Shown: in pieces, positions 37,423 to 47,147 of the stretch
How the letters are laid out: each line of letters starts with the position of its first letter
How positions within the stretch are numbered: the stretch's first letter is position 1
Origin: Hyphomicrobium denitrificans 1NES1
Lineage (GTDB): Bacteria; Pseudomonadota; Alphaproteobacteria; Rhizobiales; Hyphomicrobiaceae
Direction of reading: 5' to 3'
Length of the DNA stretch: 64,000 bases
NCBI RefSeq assembly: GCF_000230975.2
Contig: NC_021172.1
Span: 2,356,001-2,420,000 of the forward strand
Program-made: the position numbers and the translations under genes
The notes under the pieces: model-generated
Database searches by the model: none
The model's input: the letters and a program-made list of their open reading frames with translations, nothing else
Told to the model about the DNA's origin: nothing

Positions 37423-37544
37423 AAAGGGGTCCCTTTTGACATGACGCTGGAACGCCATCGGGCAATATAGTAAACTCAATGCACTGATGGTTTTGCGCGT
37501 CGCATTGGTTTGTGAGCCGCGCGCAGTCAAAAGGGACCCCATTT
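37423..37544. repeat. Inverted repeats GTCAAAAGGGACCCC before the resolvase
   Basis: GTCAAAAGGGACCCC is present on the plus strand at 37526-37540 and, inverted, at 37426-37440. The copies are 85 bp apart and each is nearly palindromic itself. A related AAGGGACTCCATTT lies at 36441-36454. Their place directly upstream of a serine recombinase gene suggests a res-type recombination site or operators; no spacing rule was verified. Confidence 0.6.
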
Positions 37545-37602
37545 GATACTGTGAGCTGCGCGCGGTTTTCCGCGCCCGAGAGCAGCTTGCGAATTGAAAG
37601 GC

Positions 37603-38193
37603 ATGTTGATCGGTTACGCGCGCGTCTCGACGGAGGACCAGAACCTCGCCATGCAACTCGACGCTCTGAGGGCCGCGGGTTGCGAGCAGATATTCCGCGA
37701 CGAGGGCGTCAGCGGCAGCGAAACCGATCGGGCCGAACTCAATAAGGCGCTAGCAGCGCTCGCCGCCGGCGATGTGCTCGTCGTTTGGAAACTCGACCGG
37801 CTGGGGCGCAGTCTCGCGCACCTCATGCAGATCGTCACACGCCTCGGAGCCGAAGCCGTGGGGTTCCGCTCCCTTTCCGAAGCCATCGATACGACGACTG
37901 CGAGCGGGCGTCTGCTGTTCCACGTCGTCGGCGCCATCGCCGAGTTCGAGCGGAATCTCATCAGCGAGCGAACGAGCGCCGGTATGGCTGCAGCCAAGGC
38001 GCGTGGCCAGCATCTCGGCCGCGAGAGAAAGCTGACGGAGGCAGACGTGCGATGGGCCTACCATGCGATCACATCCGGTATGATGACGCCCAGGGCGGCC
38101 GCCGCGTCGTTGGGCGTGTCGATTTCAACGCTGTATCGTTCGCTGCGGCGGCGGGATCCTGGCTCCGGAGTCACGATCGATGCATACGATTAG
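37603..38193 (+). CDS. Serine recombinase (resolvase/invertase family)
   Basis: A 196-residue small serine recombinase. The catalytic Ser9 lies in IGYARVSTEDQN, and LVVWKLDRLGRSLAHL and FHVVGAIAEFERNLISERT are typical of Tn3 resolvases and DNA invertases. A C-terminal helix-turn-helix (PRAAAASLGVSISTLYRSL, residues ~162-180) binds DNA. ATG 37603 gives the normal N terminus; a TTG nine bases earlier is the alternative. It marks the region as mobile or formerly mobile. No transposase is seen beside it. Confidence 0.93.
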   Translation: MLIGYARVSTEDQNLAMQLDALRAAGCEQIFRDEGVSGSETDRAELNKALAALAAGDVLVVWKLDRLGRSLAHLMQIVTRLGAEAVGFRSLSEAIDTTTASGRLLFHVVGAIAEFERNLISERTSAGMAAAKARGQHLGRERKLTEADVRWAYHAITSGMMTPRAAAASLGVSISTLYRSLRRRDPGSGVTIDAYD

Positions 38194-38262
38194 CACCACG
38201 TAGGTGAGTTCTGCTGCCTCCCCAAGATGACTTGGAGCCTGCTGAAGAATGGAGCTAAGATC

Positions 38263-38571
38263 ATGGTCTCCCAACGAACGACAAAGAGGAAGACAAGCAA
38301 GGTGGACGACACCAAGCCTGAGCGAATCGATGTGCAAGTCACGACGCACCAGAAGGCGCTGTTCGCTCGCGCTGCCAAATTGAGCGACCAGACATTGACG
38401 GACTTCATCATTGCCGCGCTCAACGCTGCAGCTGCACGCGTGGTGCGGGACCACGAGGTCATGTCGCTGTCAGCTGAGGATAGCGCCGCATTCGCTGCTG
38501 CGCTTCTCAGACCTGCCGCCCCTGGCCGGCATTTGCGTAAGGCCGCTATGCGCTACAAAAAGGGCGCGTAG
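38263..38571 (+). CDS. DUF1778 (TacA-like) antitoxin, no toxin beside it
   Basis: A 102-residue protein of the DUF1778/TacA type. It has a ribbon-helix-helix N-terminal region (RIDVQVTTHQKALFARAAKL), then LTDFIIAALNAAAARVVRDH and the toxin-neutralising tail LSAEDSAAFAAALLRPAAPG. Normally a GNAT acetyltransferase toxin that blocks aminoacyl-tRNA follows. Here the next 360 bp hold no such gene. GGAG lies 8 bases before the start. It is either an orphan or a remnant. Confidence 0.82.
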   Translation: MVSQRTTKRKTSKVDDTKPERIDVQVTTHQKALFARAAKLSDQTLTDFIIAALNAAAARVVRDHEVMSLSAEDSAAFAAALLRPAAPGRHLRKAAMRYKKGA

Positions 38572-38932
38572 CCCTGTGCAAGACCGAAGAAGTGGACCGG
38601 CGGAATGCATGGCGGGACGTTCAGAGTAGTTTGTATATGAATATTGCCCTGACAGGGCCAAAACTCCATACAGAATCACCTAGCGAGCGACCTTTACTAG
38701 GTTAGATACTGTGGGTTGCAGCTCTGGGTGCGTCCGGCCGCGGGTGAAGAGTGACCGACGTTGCTTTATCCCACAAGCGGACTCTCGGCCGATTGAACTG
38801 CCCTCGCCCGAGCCAATCACGGTCACAACCGCTTTTGAATGATCTGCGGACCTTCTTTCAGATGTACCGTTGCAAACCATTCTGAAGCGGTCCTGTCGGG
38901 CAGAGCCCCCGTACTCTGCCTGCGCTAGACGG
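38572..38932. other. Non-coding stretch between antitoxin and recombinase relic
   Basis: No reading frame here has a credible start and composition. The expected toxin gene of the DUF1778 pair is absent. Confidence 0.6.
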
Positions 38933-39433
38933 CTAGATGTCGATCTTCTCCGCGATCTCAATCGCGTCATCGACCTCGCCGAGGTAGCGCACAGTGCTCT
39001 CGATCTTCGAATGTCCGAGCAAGAGTTGGACCGCGCGAAGGTTTCCCGTTCGTCTGTAGATTAAAACGGCCTTCGTACGCCGTAGCGAATGCGTGCCGAA
39101 CTTCGCAGGGTCGAGGCCGATACAGGCGACCCAATCCTGAACGAGCCGAGCATGCTGACGAGTCGTCAGCCCGCGAGTGGCTCGGTCCATCGCGTAGCCG
39201 CTGGGTGCCACATCATCGACGCGCGCGGCAACGACGTCGCAGCCGCGAAGCTCACTATCGATCGCCAGGTTGAAGAGGGCTAGATCGCGGGTCTTGCCCT
39301 GCATCTGAAGCTTCGTTCGGATCGACCAGACGTGGCTCGGTCTTAGCGGCGGCTTGGCACCGATTATCTTACCTTTATTCCACGGGGTACGTGACGTCCG
39401 CTTTTCAACAGTGAATGCTTGTTCCTTTTCCAT
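38933..39433 (-). pseudogene. Internally deleted tyrosine recombinase
   Basis: The 166-residue frame begins MEKEQAFTVEKRTSRTPWNK with a good AAGGAGA site and continues through RGCDVVAARVDDVAPSGYA. It then jumps to TTRQHARLVQDW and the C-terminal catalytic part THSLRRTKAVLIYRR and LLLGHSKIESTVRYL. Compared with the related copy at 51.3-51.7 kb, about 45-50 residues containing the beta-hairpin with the catalytic Lys (QKKTGR...) are missing, and one residue before EVDDA is also gone. The frame stays open but the enzyme should be inactive. Confidence 0.8.
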
Positions 39434-39741
39434 GGCTTGTCTCCTTGTTCGAGAGACAAACAAACATGCATCCGTTCAACCCATCTCACTGATCCGATGT
39501 CTGGTTCTGGTGACTATCTTCGCCGGGTTGGTGTGCAACCGGCACTTTTGACCCAATGCGGACGTTCTCCCGGCCGATTCATCGACAGTGCTCAGACCGG
39601 ATTTCCAATCTCGTACTCCAACGCCGTGCTGCGTGTTCCGATGACCTCCGACGCTTTGCGTGACCTCCATTGACGCAACTCGTGTTATATGAAGAGCAAC
39701 CAGTTCGAACCGACGACCAAGACTCCTGAGGTAAAATGCCC
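39434..39741. other. Intergenic stretch upstream of divergent genes
   Basis: About 300 bp between the recombinase relic and the next small gene. It must hold both their promoters, but I see no clear elements. No coding frame is convincing. Confidence 0.5.
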
Positions 39742-39990
39742 ATGTTCGATTCTGCCACGAAATCGTCGCGATACAGCATTTCCCGCTCGACCAACGAGAG
39801 GAACCGGCATCTCATCTTCGAGCAAGGCGGCTTCGATGAACTGCCTGAGAGCATCCGCCGTCATACGTCGTGGCAGTACCTGAAGAGCGGCGAGTTTAAG
39901 AATCTTCGTCCGGATTATTTCAAGGCGCTTACGGACATAGGCTATATCATCGTCGAGCAAACGGCCGGGGTGTTTTCGGCGGAGACTTGA
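39742..39990 (+). CDS. Small hypothetical protein
   Basis: An 82-residue protein, MFDSATKSSRYSISRSTNER..., with a compact region SWQYLKSGEFKNLRPDYFKA and no signal peptide. TGAGGT lies 9 bases before ATG 39742, which I prefer over ATG 39736. It converges with rsgA. I do not recognise it. Confidence 0.5.
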   Translation: MFDSATKSSRYSISRSTNERNRHLIFEQGGFDELPESIRRHTSWQYLKSGEFKNLRPDYFKALTDIGYIIVEQTAGVFSAET

Positions 39991-40028
39991 GTCTCGGTGA
40001 TCAGCGCCTGCCGAACGGCCCGTATGGA

Positions 40029-40991
40029 TTATTGCGCACGCGCGTGCGCGACGTAGCTCGCGAGGCGCGCAGATTTGATATCGCCTCGCTCTAGGGCGGC
40101 GCGCACCGCGCAACCCGGCTCACAGTCATGCCTGCAATTGCGAAATCGACACCGGCTCGCCAAGGCTTCGATATCGTCGAAATTCAACTCGACGTTGTCT
40201 TCGCTCTTCCAAAGCTCCAACCCTCGCATTCCTGGCGTGTCGATGAGGGAGCCTCCTTGCGGACGGATAAACAACTGGCGATGTGTTGTCGTATGCCGGC
40301 CTCGGCTATCGTGAGCACGGACTTCCTGCGTCGCCTGCTCCGCATATCCCGTTAGCTTGTTCGTCAGTGTTGACTTACCAACGCCCGATGAACCGATGAG
40401 GCCTACGGTCTGATTACCTTCGAAATACCGTTCGATATCGGATATGCCGCCGCCGGAGCGGGCGCTGATCGCATGAACTGGGACGCCCGGAGCAAATGCG
40501 ACGATCTGATCGACTACACTGTGCACCTCGTCAGGGATGTCCGCCTTGTTGAGAAGAATGACCGGGGCGGCGGCGCTGCCGCGCACCAACGCCAATAGTC
40601 GCTCGATCCGTGGCAGATTAAAATCGCCATCCGGAGCGGTGACAATGAACACGACGTCGACGTTCGCCGCCAAAAGCTGAGGGCGCTGCTCGCCCGATGC
40701 TTTGCGGATCAAAGCGCTGGTGCGACGAAGGACTTCCTCGATCGTAGCGGCGCCATCGCCCGCCGCCGGGCGTAGAGCCACGAAGTCACCCACACCTGCG
40801 AGGTCGGAGCGCTGAATAGCAGCGTTGCGCAGACGTCCGGTCATTGCGGCGGACAGCTCAACAGAATTGGTAGCGACCCTGAAGTGGCTGCGATGTTCGC
40901 TGACGATACGGCCCGGAATCAGTCCGTTTGCGGCATGCACACCGAATTCCGTCTGCCGCTGGCCGCTCCAACCCACTGCGTCCAATGACAT
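40029..40991 (-). CDS. rsgA: Ribosome small-subunit maturation GTPase RsgA
   Basis: A 320-residue circularly permuted GTPase that checks late 30S assembly. The order G4-G1-G3 is visible: NKAD (148-151), GSSGVGKST (200-208), DTPG (251-254). An OB-type region precedes it, and the zinc site is Cys281, Cys286, His288 and Cys294. The C terminus is short compared with the usual 340-360 residues. It diverges from groES, with a CIRCE operator between them, and lies in the accessory region, so it may be a second copy. Confidence 0.9.
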   Translation of the reverse strand: MSLDAVGWSGQRQTEFGVHAANGLIPGRIVSEHRSHFRVATNSVELSAAMTGRLRNAAIQRSDLAGVGDFVALRPAAGDGAATIEEVLRRTSALIRKASGEQRPQLLAANVDVVFIVTAPDGDFNLPRIERLLALVRGSAAAPVILLNKADIPDEVHSVVDQIVAFAPGVPVHAISARSGGGISDIERYFEGNQTVGLIGSSGVGKSTLTNKLTGYAEQATQEVRAHDSRGRHTTTHRQLFIRPQGGSLIDTPGMRGLELWKSEDNVELNFDDIEALASRCRFRNCRHDCEPGCAVRAALERGDIKSARLASYVAHARAQ

Positions 40992-41036
40992 ATCTCGTTC
41001 CTCAGCCGACGAGCGTGCTCGCCTGGGCGATCATCA

Positions 41037-41063
41037 TTAGCACTTAAGCGAATAGAGTGCTAA
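41037..41063. promoter_or_regulatory. CIRCE operator (HrcA site) of groESL
   Basis: TTAGCACTT, nine bases, GAGTGCTAA. It differs from the CIRCE consensus (TTAGCACTC-N9-GAGTGCTAA) at one base. HrcA binds CIRCE and represses chaperonin genes until heat stress. It lies 88 bases upstream of groES and 46 bases from the divergent rsgA start. Confidence 0.93.
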
Positions 41064-41150
41064 AAGAATGATCCGTGCATTTGAGGCGCGTCGTCTGTCG
41101 ACGCTCCAAGGTCGCACACCAGCCAAAAATCAGAAGATTTGAGGATTTCA

Positions 41151-43141
<1,991 letters not shown>

Positions 43142-43292
43142 CGACGGCTCGCGATTCTCAGATGCCGGCCGCGTGAGTTTTGTTACGACCGGCACTCTCT
43201 GCCAGAGATCGTCTATTTCAGCTGGAGGATATAGCGATGGCTTCAATATCCGCTGGGCCAAGGCGCGGTGATATCAAGCGCGGATGGCAATC

Positions 43293-43565
43293 ATGACGGA
43301 ACGAACAACTCGATCATCGGTGAGTTTCGCTTACCCTTTTCACCTCAGCGGAATTGAGGGAATCTATCCGTCGGGCACGTACGCAATTGAAGTGTCCGAA
43401 GAGACTATAGAAGGCGTGTCGTTCGTCGCATACCGGCGTATACAGACCACCATCGATTTGCCTTCGAACACCGCGTACATGTCGCGGCAAGTCGTTGAAA
43501 TTGAACCCGCCGATCTGGAAGAAGCGTTGGCGCGAGATTTGGAGACAGGCAATGGCAAATCCTAG
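43293..43565 (+). CDS. Small hypothetical protein, copy 1 of a paralogous pair
   Basis: A 90-residue cytosolic protein, MTERTTRSSVSFAYPFHLSG..., with IEGVSFVAYRRIQTTIDL and a C-terminal IEPADLEEALARDLE. It is clearly homologous to the protein at 44936-45235, so both are probably real. It is predicted beta-rich with a final helix. The function is unknown. Start 43293 is chosen by alignment to its paralogue. The next gene overlaps its end by 14 bases. Confidence 0.68.
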   Translation: MTERTTRSSVSFAYPFHLSGIEGIYPSGTYAIEVSEETIEGVSFVAYRRIQTTIDLPSNTAYMSRQVVEIEPADLEEALARDLETGNGKS

Positions 43566-43794
43566 AGTGCCGATTTCAAAATTCAAAGTCGGACAAACGG
43601 TCGACTTTTCTCCCTCGTTGCGGGGGCTTCCTGCATCGCCGAGGCTCTACAAGGTCACGCGAGTACTACCCACTGAAGGTCGCGAGCGTCTTTACCGCAT
43701 AAAGACGATTGCCGAAGCATTCGAGCGCGTGGCACGTGAGAGCGAGTTGCTGGCGGCAGCCGGGACCCCAAGAACTCCGCTGTCTTCTAACTGA
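43552..43794 (+). CDS. Small hypothetical protein coupled to the preceding gene
   Basis: An 80-residue protein beginning MANPRVPISKFKVGQTVDFS, with YKVTRVLPTEGRERLYRIKT and a C-terminal FERVARESELLAA. It is basic and predicted to be a small beta barrel. GGAGACAGGCA precedes its ATG, which lies inside the 3' end of the previous gene. The overlap supports a two-gene operon. Function unknown. Confidence 0.62.
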   Translation: MANPRVPISKFKVGQTVDFSPSLRGLPASPRLYKVTRVLPTEGRERLYRIKTIAEAFERVARESELLAAAGTPRTPLSSN

Positions 43795-43845
43795 TAGCGT
43801 AGGGCGATGATGAACGGCTGCAACGAGGGAGGCGAAAGATAACGG

Positions 43846-44091
43846 ATGATCCATTGGAAGCCCATCGGAGAGCACGTCGAGCCCAACTGGTTGAAACTCG
43901 GGACCGCCTTGGCCCCAGTGCTTTTCTGGCGCCCCAAGAAAGGAGCGACACTTGGCTACATTCGTGACGGCGAGCTTTTTGATGCGAAGTGGGTCTATGT
44001 CTGTGACTCAACCAAGGTGTCGGATTTTTCCACGGTAAACGGCCCAGACGACAGCGTCATAGATCTGGACGCCCATCGGGCCGAAGCCTGA
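43846..44091 (+). CDS. Small hypothetical protein
   Basis: An 81-residue protein, MIHWKPIGEHVEPNWLKLGT..., rich in Trp and aromatic residues, no signal peptide. GGAGG is present but about 12 bases before the ATG. It lies 51 bp after the previous small gene. I do not recognise it; it could be spurious. Confidence 0.42.
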   Translation: MIHWKPIGEHVEPNWLKLGTALAPVLFWRPKKGATLGYIRDGELFDAKWVYVCDSTKVSDFSTVNGPDDSVIDLDAHRAEA

Positions 44092-44665
44092 TGTTGCGCT
44101 AGAGACCACAAATATTGAAGCGCCAGCAAATGGAGTGCGCGATCTTTCGCGTCTCAAACGATTTGTGCTTGCCGACTTGATACGCCATTGAGCGTGAATA
44201 GACTCACAGAGCATCTTATGCGGTCCGTGCTCTCATCCGGGAAACCCGTGGCCTTGTCGGCTGCTGGCCGTGTCTTTGCAAACCATCGAGAGCACCTTGG
44301 AGCATCGAAGCAACACCATTTCTTTCACGCTCCGCTCGGCCGCCTCGATAGCCTCAACTGCATCGTCGGAGAGCACGCTCTGGTGGAACCTGTCATCGGG
44401 CTCGAGTGCAGGTTCGTCTCCGAACAAAACTTAAGAAAACTTAGCGGCTCTCGGAAAGCAGTCGAAGCGAACGATCTGGGCAGACGTTATTATTGAATTT
44501 GCTGGCTAAAGCCCGTTTGCCGCGAGTTTAGAGAGATGTCTAGGTACCAGGTGTATCTTTGCTAGGTGACTGCGCGTATGGTTCCCACATCACCGGCCTG
44601 CATTTCCGGGCGTCGGTGGCTGAGAGTTGCGCTTTGCTCCCGCCTATTTAACCTGTGGGACAGCG
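44092..44665. other. Stretch with no convincing gene
   Basis: Frames exist on both strands (for example 44188-44496 plus and 44233-44427 minus), but neither has a clear ribosome site or family-like sequence and they oppose each other. I see no RNA gene or repeat. Confidence 0.5.
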
Positions 44666-44905
44666 ATGAAGTTTCCCCCCGATCGCTATGACGACCACCA
44701 GACAAGTGTTCTCCAGGCCGCGCATAGCGCTGCCTGCAAAGAGCTATGCATTGGCGAAATGGACAACGAAAGCCGTGAACACGTATCCGCGATGATGATC
44801 GCGTTTGCGAGAGACGGACATATTGAAATCGAAAAACTTAAGGCTTTTGCGGTCCAACAATTTAAAAGTTGGCGTTTTCCCGAAGCTCATCGCTTGGATG
44901 AATAA
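44666..44905 (+). CDS. Small helical protein, family of three in this window
   Basis: A 79-residue protein, MKFPPDRYDDHQTSVLQAAH..., all helical, with the C-terminal motif IEIEKLKAFAVQQFKSW. Proteins at 62276-62497 and 62883-63137 share the layout: two N-terminal helices with an LxxAxxxAC-like stretch, a central helix and a final (K/E)xxAxxxF(K/E) helix. All three are probably members of one small family of unknown function. Start ATG 44666 follows GGGACAGCG. It is 30 bp upstream of the next gene. Confidence 0.6.
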   Translation: MKFPPDRYDDHQTSVLQAAHSAACKELCIGEMDNESREHVSAMMIAFARDGHIEIEKLKAFAVQQFKSWRFPEAHRLDE

Positions 44906-44935
44906 TAGAAAAATAGTCATTGTAGGAGGCTGATC

Positions 44936-45235
44936 GTGAACGAACGAACGACGCGCAAGTCGGTTACATTTCTGCATCCGTTCTCGCTCGCAGCCATCGA
45001 TGAAATACTGGAGCCGGGCACCTACATCGTCGAAACGTTCGAAGAAGTTATCGAAGGACTGTCGTTTGTCGCCTACCGGCGCGTATCGACAACGATAGTC
45101 ACGGCTGCCGAGGGATACGGCCCGGGTGCTCGACAAGTCATAACTATAGACCCGAACGATCTCGAAGCTGCCCAGGAACATGACGCGCAGATCGAACTTT
45201 CCACGGGACCACTGGCCCACTTAGTCGCGCGATAA
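44936..45235 (+). CDS. Small hypothetical protein, copy 2 of a paralogous pair
   Basis: A 99-residue paralogue of the protein at 43293, sharing ERTTRKSVTFLHPFSL, IEGLSFVAYRR and the RQVITIDPNDLEAAQEHD end. Start GTG 44936 has an excellent AGGAGG six bases upstream. Cytosolic, function unknown. Confidence 0.7.
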   Translation: MNERTTRKSVTFLHPFSLAAIDEILEPGTYIVETFEEVIEGLSFVAYRRVSTTIVTAAEGYGPGARQVITIDPNDLEAAQEHDAQIELSTGPLAHLVAR

Positions 45236-45844
45236 AGACCGATAAACCGTCAGGCGGCGATGCGATCGCAGGCGATTGAACTACTGTGATGAATGCGCTT
45301 GGCGCCGAGGCGCTAAACCTGGTGGATGCTAAAAAGACCCCACGCAACCCACGCTCGATCATCTTTCAGTTTTTCTGCTTATGGCCCGTAGCGCCATGAG
45401 GCTGACGGCGGCTTTCAGACCATCGCGACAGAATGCGAACGGCTGAAGGTCGATCGACGGTCGATGCCAAGAGCGGGCTGTGACGAGGTTTCGTCATCGT
45501 GCCTAGCCGCTTTCGGCGACGTCCGCTTTCCGAGCAAATCCGGGCGAGTTCCTTATCCAGCTGAAAGTCGATTTTGACCCAAAATCGGAAATCGCGAGAG
45601 CGGCGAAGGTATTCGTGATGAGATACTCTGCTTGGTGACATGAACGGCGCTGCGGTTAGAGCTTTTTGAAACGGTCTACCCTTGTAATTGTCGGAACAGG
45701 GATTATGTAAGGTACATCGGTTTTGGCGTCTTACGCCGTTTGCCCAGTCATCATGGGCGCTCATAGACAAAATCCAAACATCGACGATCATGATCAACCG
45801 CGCGCAAGCGTTGCTGATTTCCATTTCTCAAACGAAAGAAAACT
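45236..45844. other. Gene-poor stretch containing repeat copy A and the cspA leader
   Basis: No convincing coding frame; the minus-strand frame 45366-45824 has no ribosome site and an odd composition. Bases 45382-45470 are a dispersed repeat whose second copy is at 46850-46938. The last ~150 bases are the likely 5' leader of cspA. Confidence 0.55.
45382..45470 (+). repeat. Dispersed 89-bp direct repeat, copy A
   Basis: It shares the core GGCTGACGGCGGCTTTCAGA and GAATGCGAACGGCTGA plus TCGATCGACGGTCGAT with 46850-46938, with roughly ten differences. The copies are direct repeats 1.47 kb apart, flanking cspA and a GNAT relic. Confidence 0.75.
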
Positions 45845-46054
45845 ATGCAAGTTGGTACCGTTAAATTCTACAACGATCAAAAAGGCTTCGGCTTTATCGC
45901 GCCAGACAACGGTGGTCCGGACGTGTTTGTCCACGCTACCGCTCTTGAACGCGCGGGGCTGCGAAACCTCGCCGAAGGTCAGAAGGTCTCATTCGACACT
46001 GAGAAGGACAGTCGTTCGGGGAAGATGGCCGTTGGGACCATCGCCGCGGTCTAA
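45845..46054 (+). CDS. Cold-shock protein, CspA family
   Basis: A 69-residue single cold-shock domain that binds single-stranded RNA and DNA. RNP1 is KGFGFIAP (residues 13-20) and RNP2 is DVFVHAT (26-32). It is a monocistronic gene followed by a strong hairpin. The ribosome site (GAAAG) is weak, which is common for csp genes. Confidence 0.95.
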   Translation: MQVGTVKFYNDQKGFGFIAPDNGGPDVFVHATALERAGLRNLAEGQKVSFDTEKDSRSGKMAVGTIAAV

Positions 46055-46104
46055 GCGCTGTTTGGTGTTGACCACGGATGTACTGGCAACGCCTTAGGCT
46101 TGAC

Positions 46105-46133
46105 GCCCCGCTACTGGATGCCAGTGGCGGGGC
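46105..46133 (+). terminator. Strong hairpin after cspA
   Basis: GCCCCGC, T, ACTGG, loop ATG, CCAGT, G, GCGGGGC: a nearly perfect 13-pair stem followed by TTGCCTTT. It probably ends the cspA transcript. Confidence 0.75.
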
Positions 46134-46243
46134 TTGCCTTTCGCGGGGGGGGCGCACGCGAAAAGCGGCGTCTTTGATGGAGCTGCATTATCGGAAATCG
46201 AGAGGCTCTTGGCGTTATCGGCAGTACTGCCGTCGGCAGCGAC

Positions 46244-46699
46244 AGTGCGCGCATTCGCGTTGCAACTGTCGATGATCTTGCGGCGATTGCTACATGCTTA
46301 GATCTGGCGTTCGCGTCGTTTAACGAATTTGAAGACAGCGAAGATGCCCCACTACCCGACGACCTAAAATCGCGAATTATTGAGGGTTCGGTCCGTCTGA
46401 TCTGCAATGGGACGCAGGTCCTTGGCTACATCTCGTTCTGGCCCGCTGCCCATCAGATGTTCATAGACACACTGGCTGTATTGCCGACGCATCACCGGCA
46501 AGGACTTGGCAGCAAATTACTAGCGTTTGCGGATGTGGAAACTTTGCGGCTCGGTTTCAAAGCTGTAACCCTGTTTACCAAAGCCAGAATGACGGGCAAC
46601 TCGCAGTTCTATCAAAGCCGGGGCTATCGAGAGACCGGGCGTTGTGACGATGACGGGTTTTGCCGGGTATTCTACACAAAGACCTTTCAACCGCGGTAA
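46244..46699 (+). pseudogene. GNAT acetyltransferase without a start codon
   Basis: One frame reads SARIRVATVDDLAAIATCLD through DTLAVLPTHHRQGLGSKLL to FYQSRGYRETGR, a full GNAT N-acetyltransferase fold with the acetyl-CoA loop RQGLGS. No ATG, GTG or TTG occurs in frame before Met at 46457, which lies in the middle of the domain; a stop is found further upstream at about 46177. Only the C-terminal 80 residues could be translated normally. I call it a probable pseudogene; an ATT start cannot be excluded. Confidence 0.62.
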
Positions 46700-47147
46700 T
46701 GGCAGAGGCAGTGCTCTATGCGCCGTCGTTTCCGTACATTGTTTTTCGGACACGTGTATTACGCCCGACCCAACGCTTGAGAAGCGGATAAGACTTGCGT
46801 TTTGAATGTCGACCCAGCCGAATTGGGGTTCTGAATCGATGTCTCCTCCTGGCCCTAAGCGCCAACAGGCTGACGGCGGCTTTCAGACCATCGTGATAGA
46901 ATGCGAACGGCTGATGATCGATCGACGGTCGATCCCAGAAGCGGCCCTAAGCAACTGCAGCATGAGCCGGTGACCGATGGCTGTGCTGCCGAGAAAGCTG
47001 CCGAGGACGACCCAGGCTGTAATGCGCCGCACATGGTCGAATTGTCCCAATTGCTGACATTGCACTTTCATTATCGGTGATGCGTGGAATCCTCGCGACG
47101 ATGTCCGCTAGGTGAGTGATTGCGTAATCACCAGTTCGAACGTCAAC
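46700..47147. other. Gene-poor stretch containing repeat copy B
   Basis: No convincing gene. Bases 46850-46938 are the second copy of the dispersed repeat. A 62-residue minus-strand frame at 46883-47071 overlaps the repeat and is not supported. The 3' end of the convergently placed STAND gene lies at 47148. Confidence 0.5.
46850..46938 (+). repeat. Dispersed 89-bp direct repeat, copy B
   Basis: Second copy of the repeat at 45382-45470, sharing the GGCTGACGGCGGCTTTCAGA, GAATGCGAACGGCTGA and TCGATCGACGGTCGAT blocks in the same orientation. It sits about 210 bp from the 3' end of the STAND NTPase gene. Confidence 0.75.

Noticed and set aside
44188..44496. Opposed small frames (plus 44188-44496, minus 44233-44427)
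   Set aside because: No ribosome site, no recognisable sequence, mutually exclusive; not called.
45366..45824. 152-codon minus-strand frame
   Set aside because: It runs through a dispersed repeat, lacks a ribosome site and has a composition typical of a chance frame.
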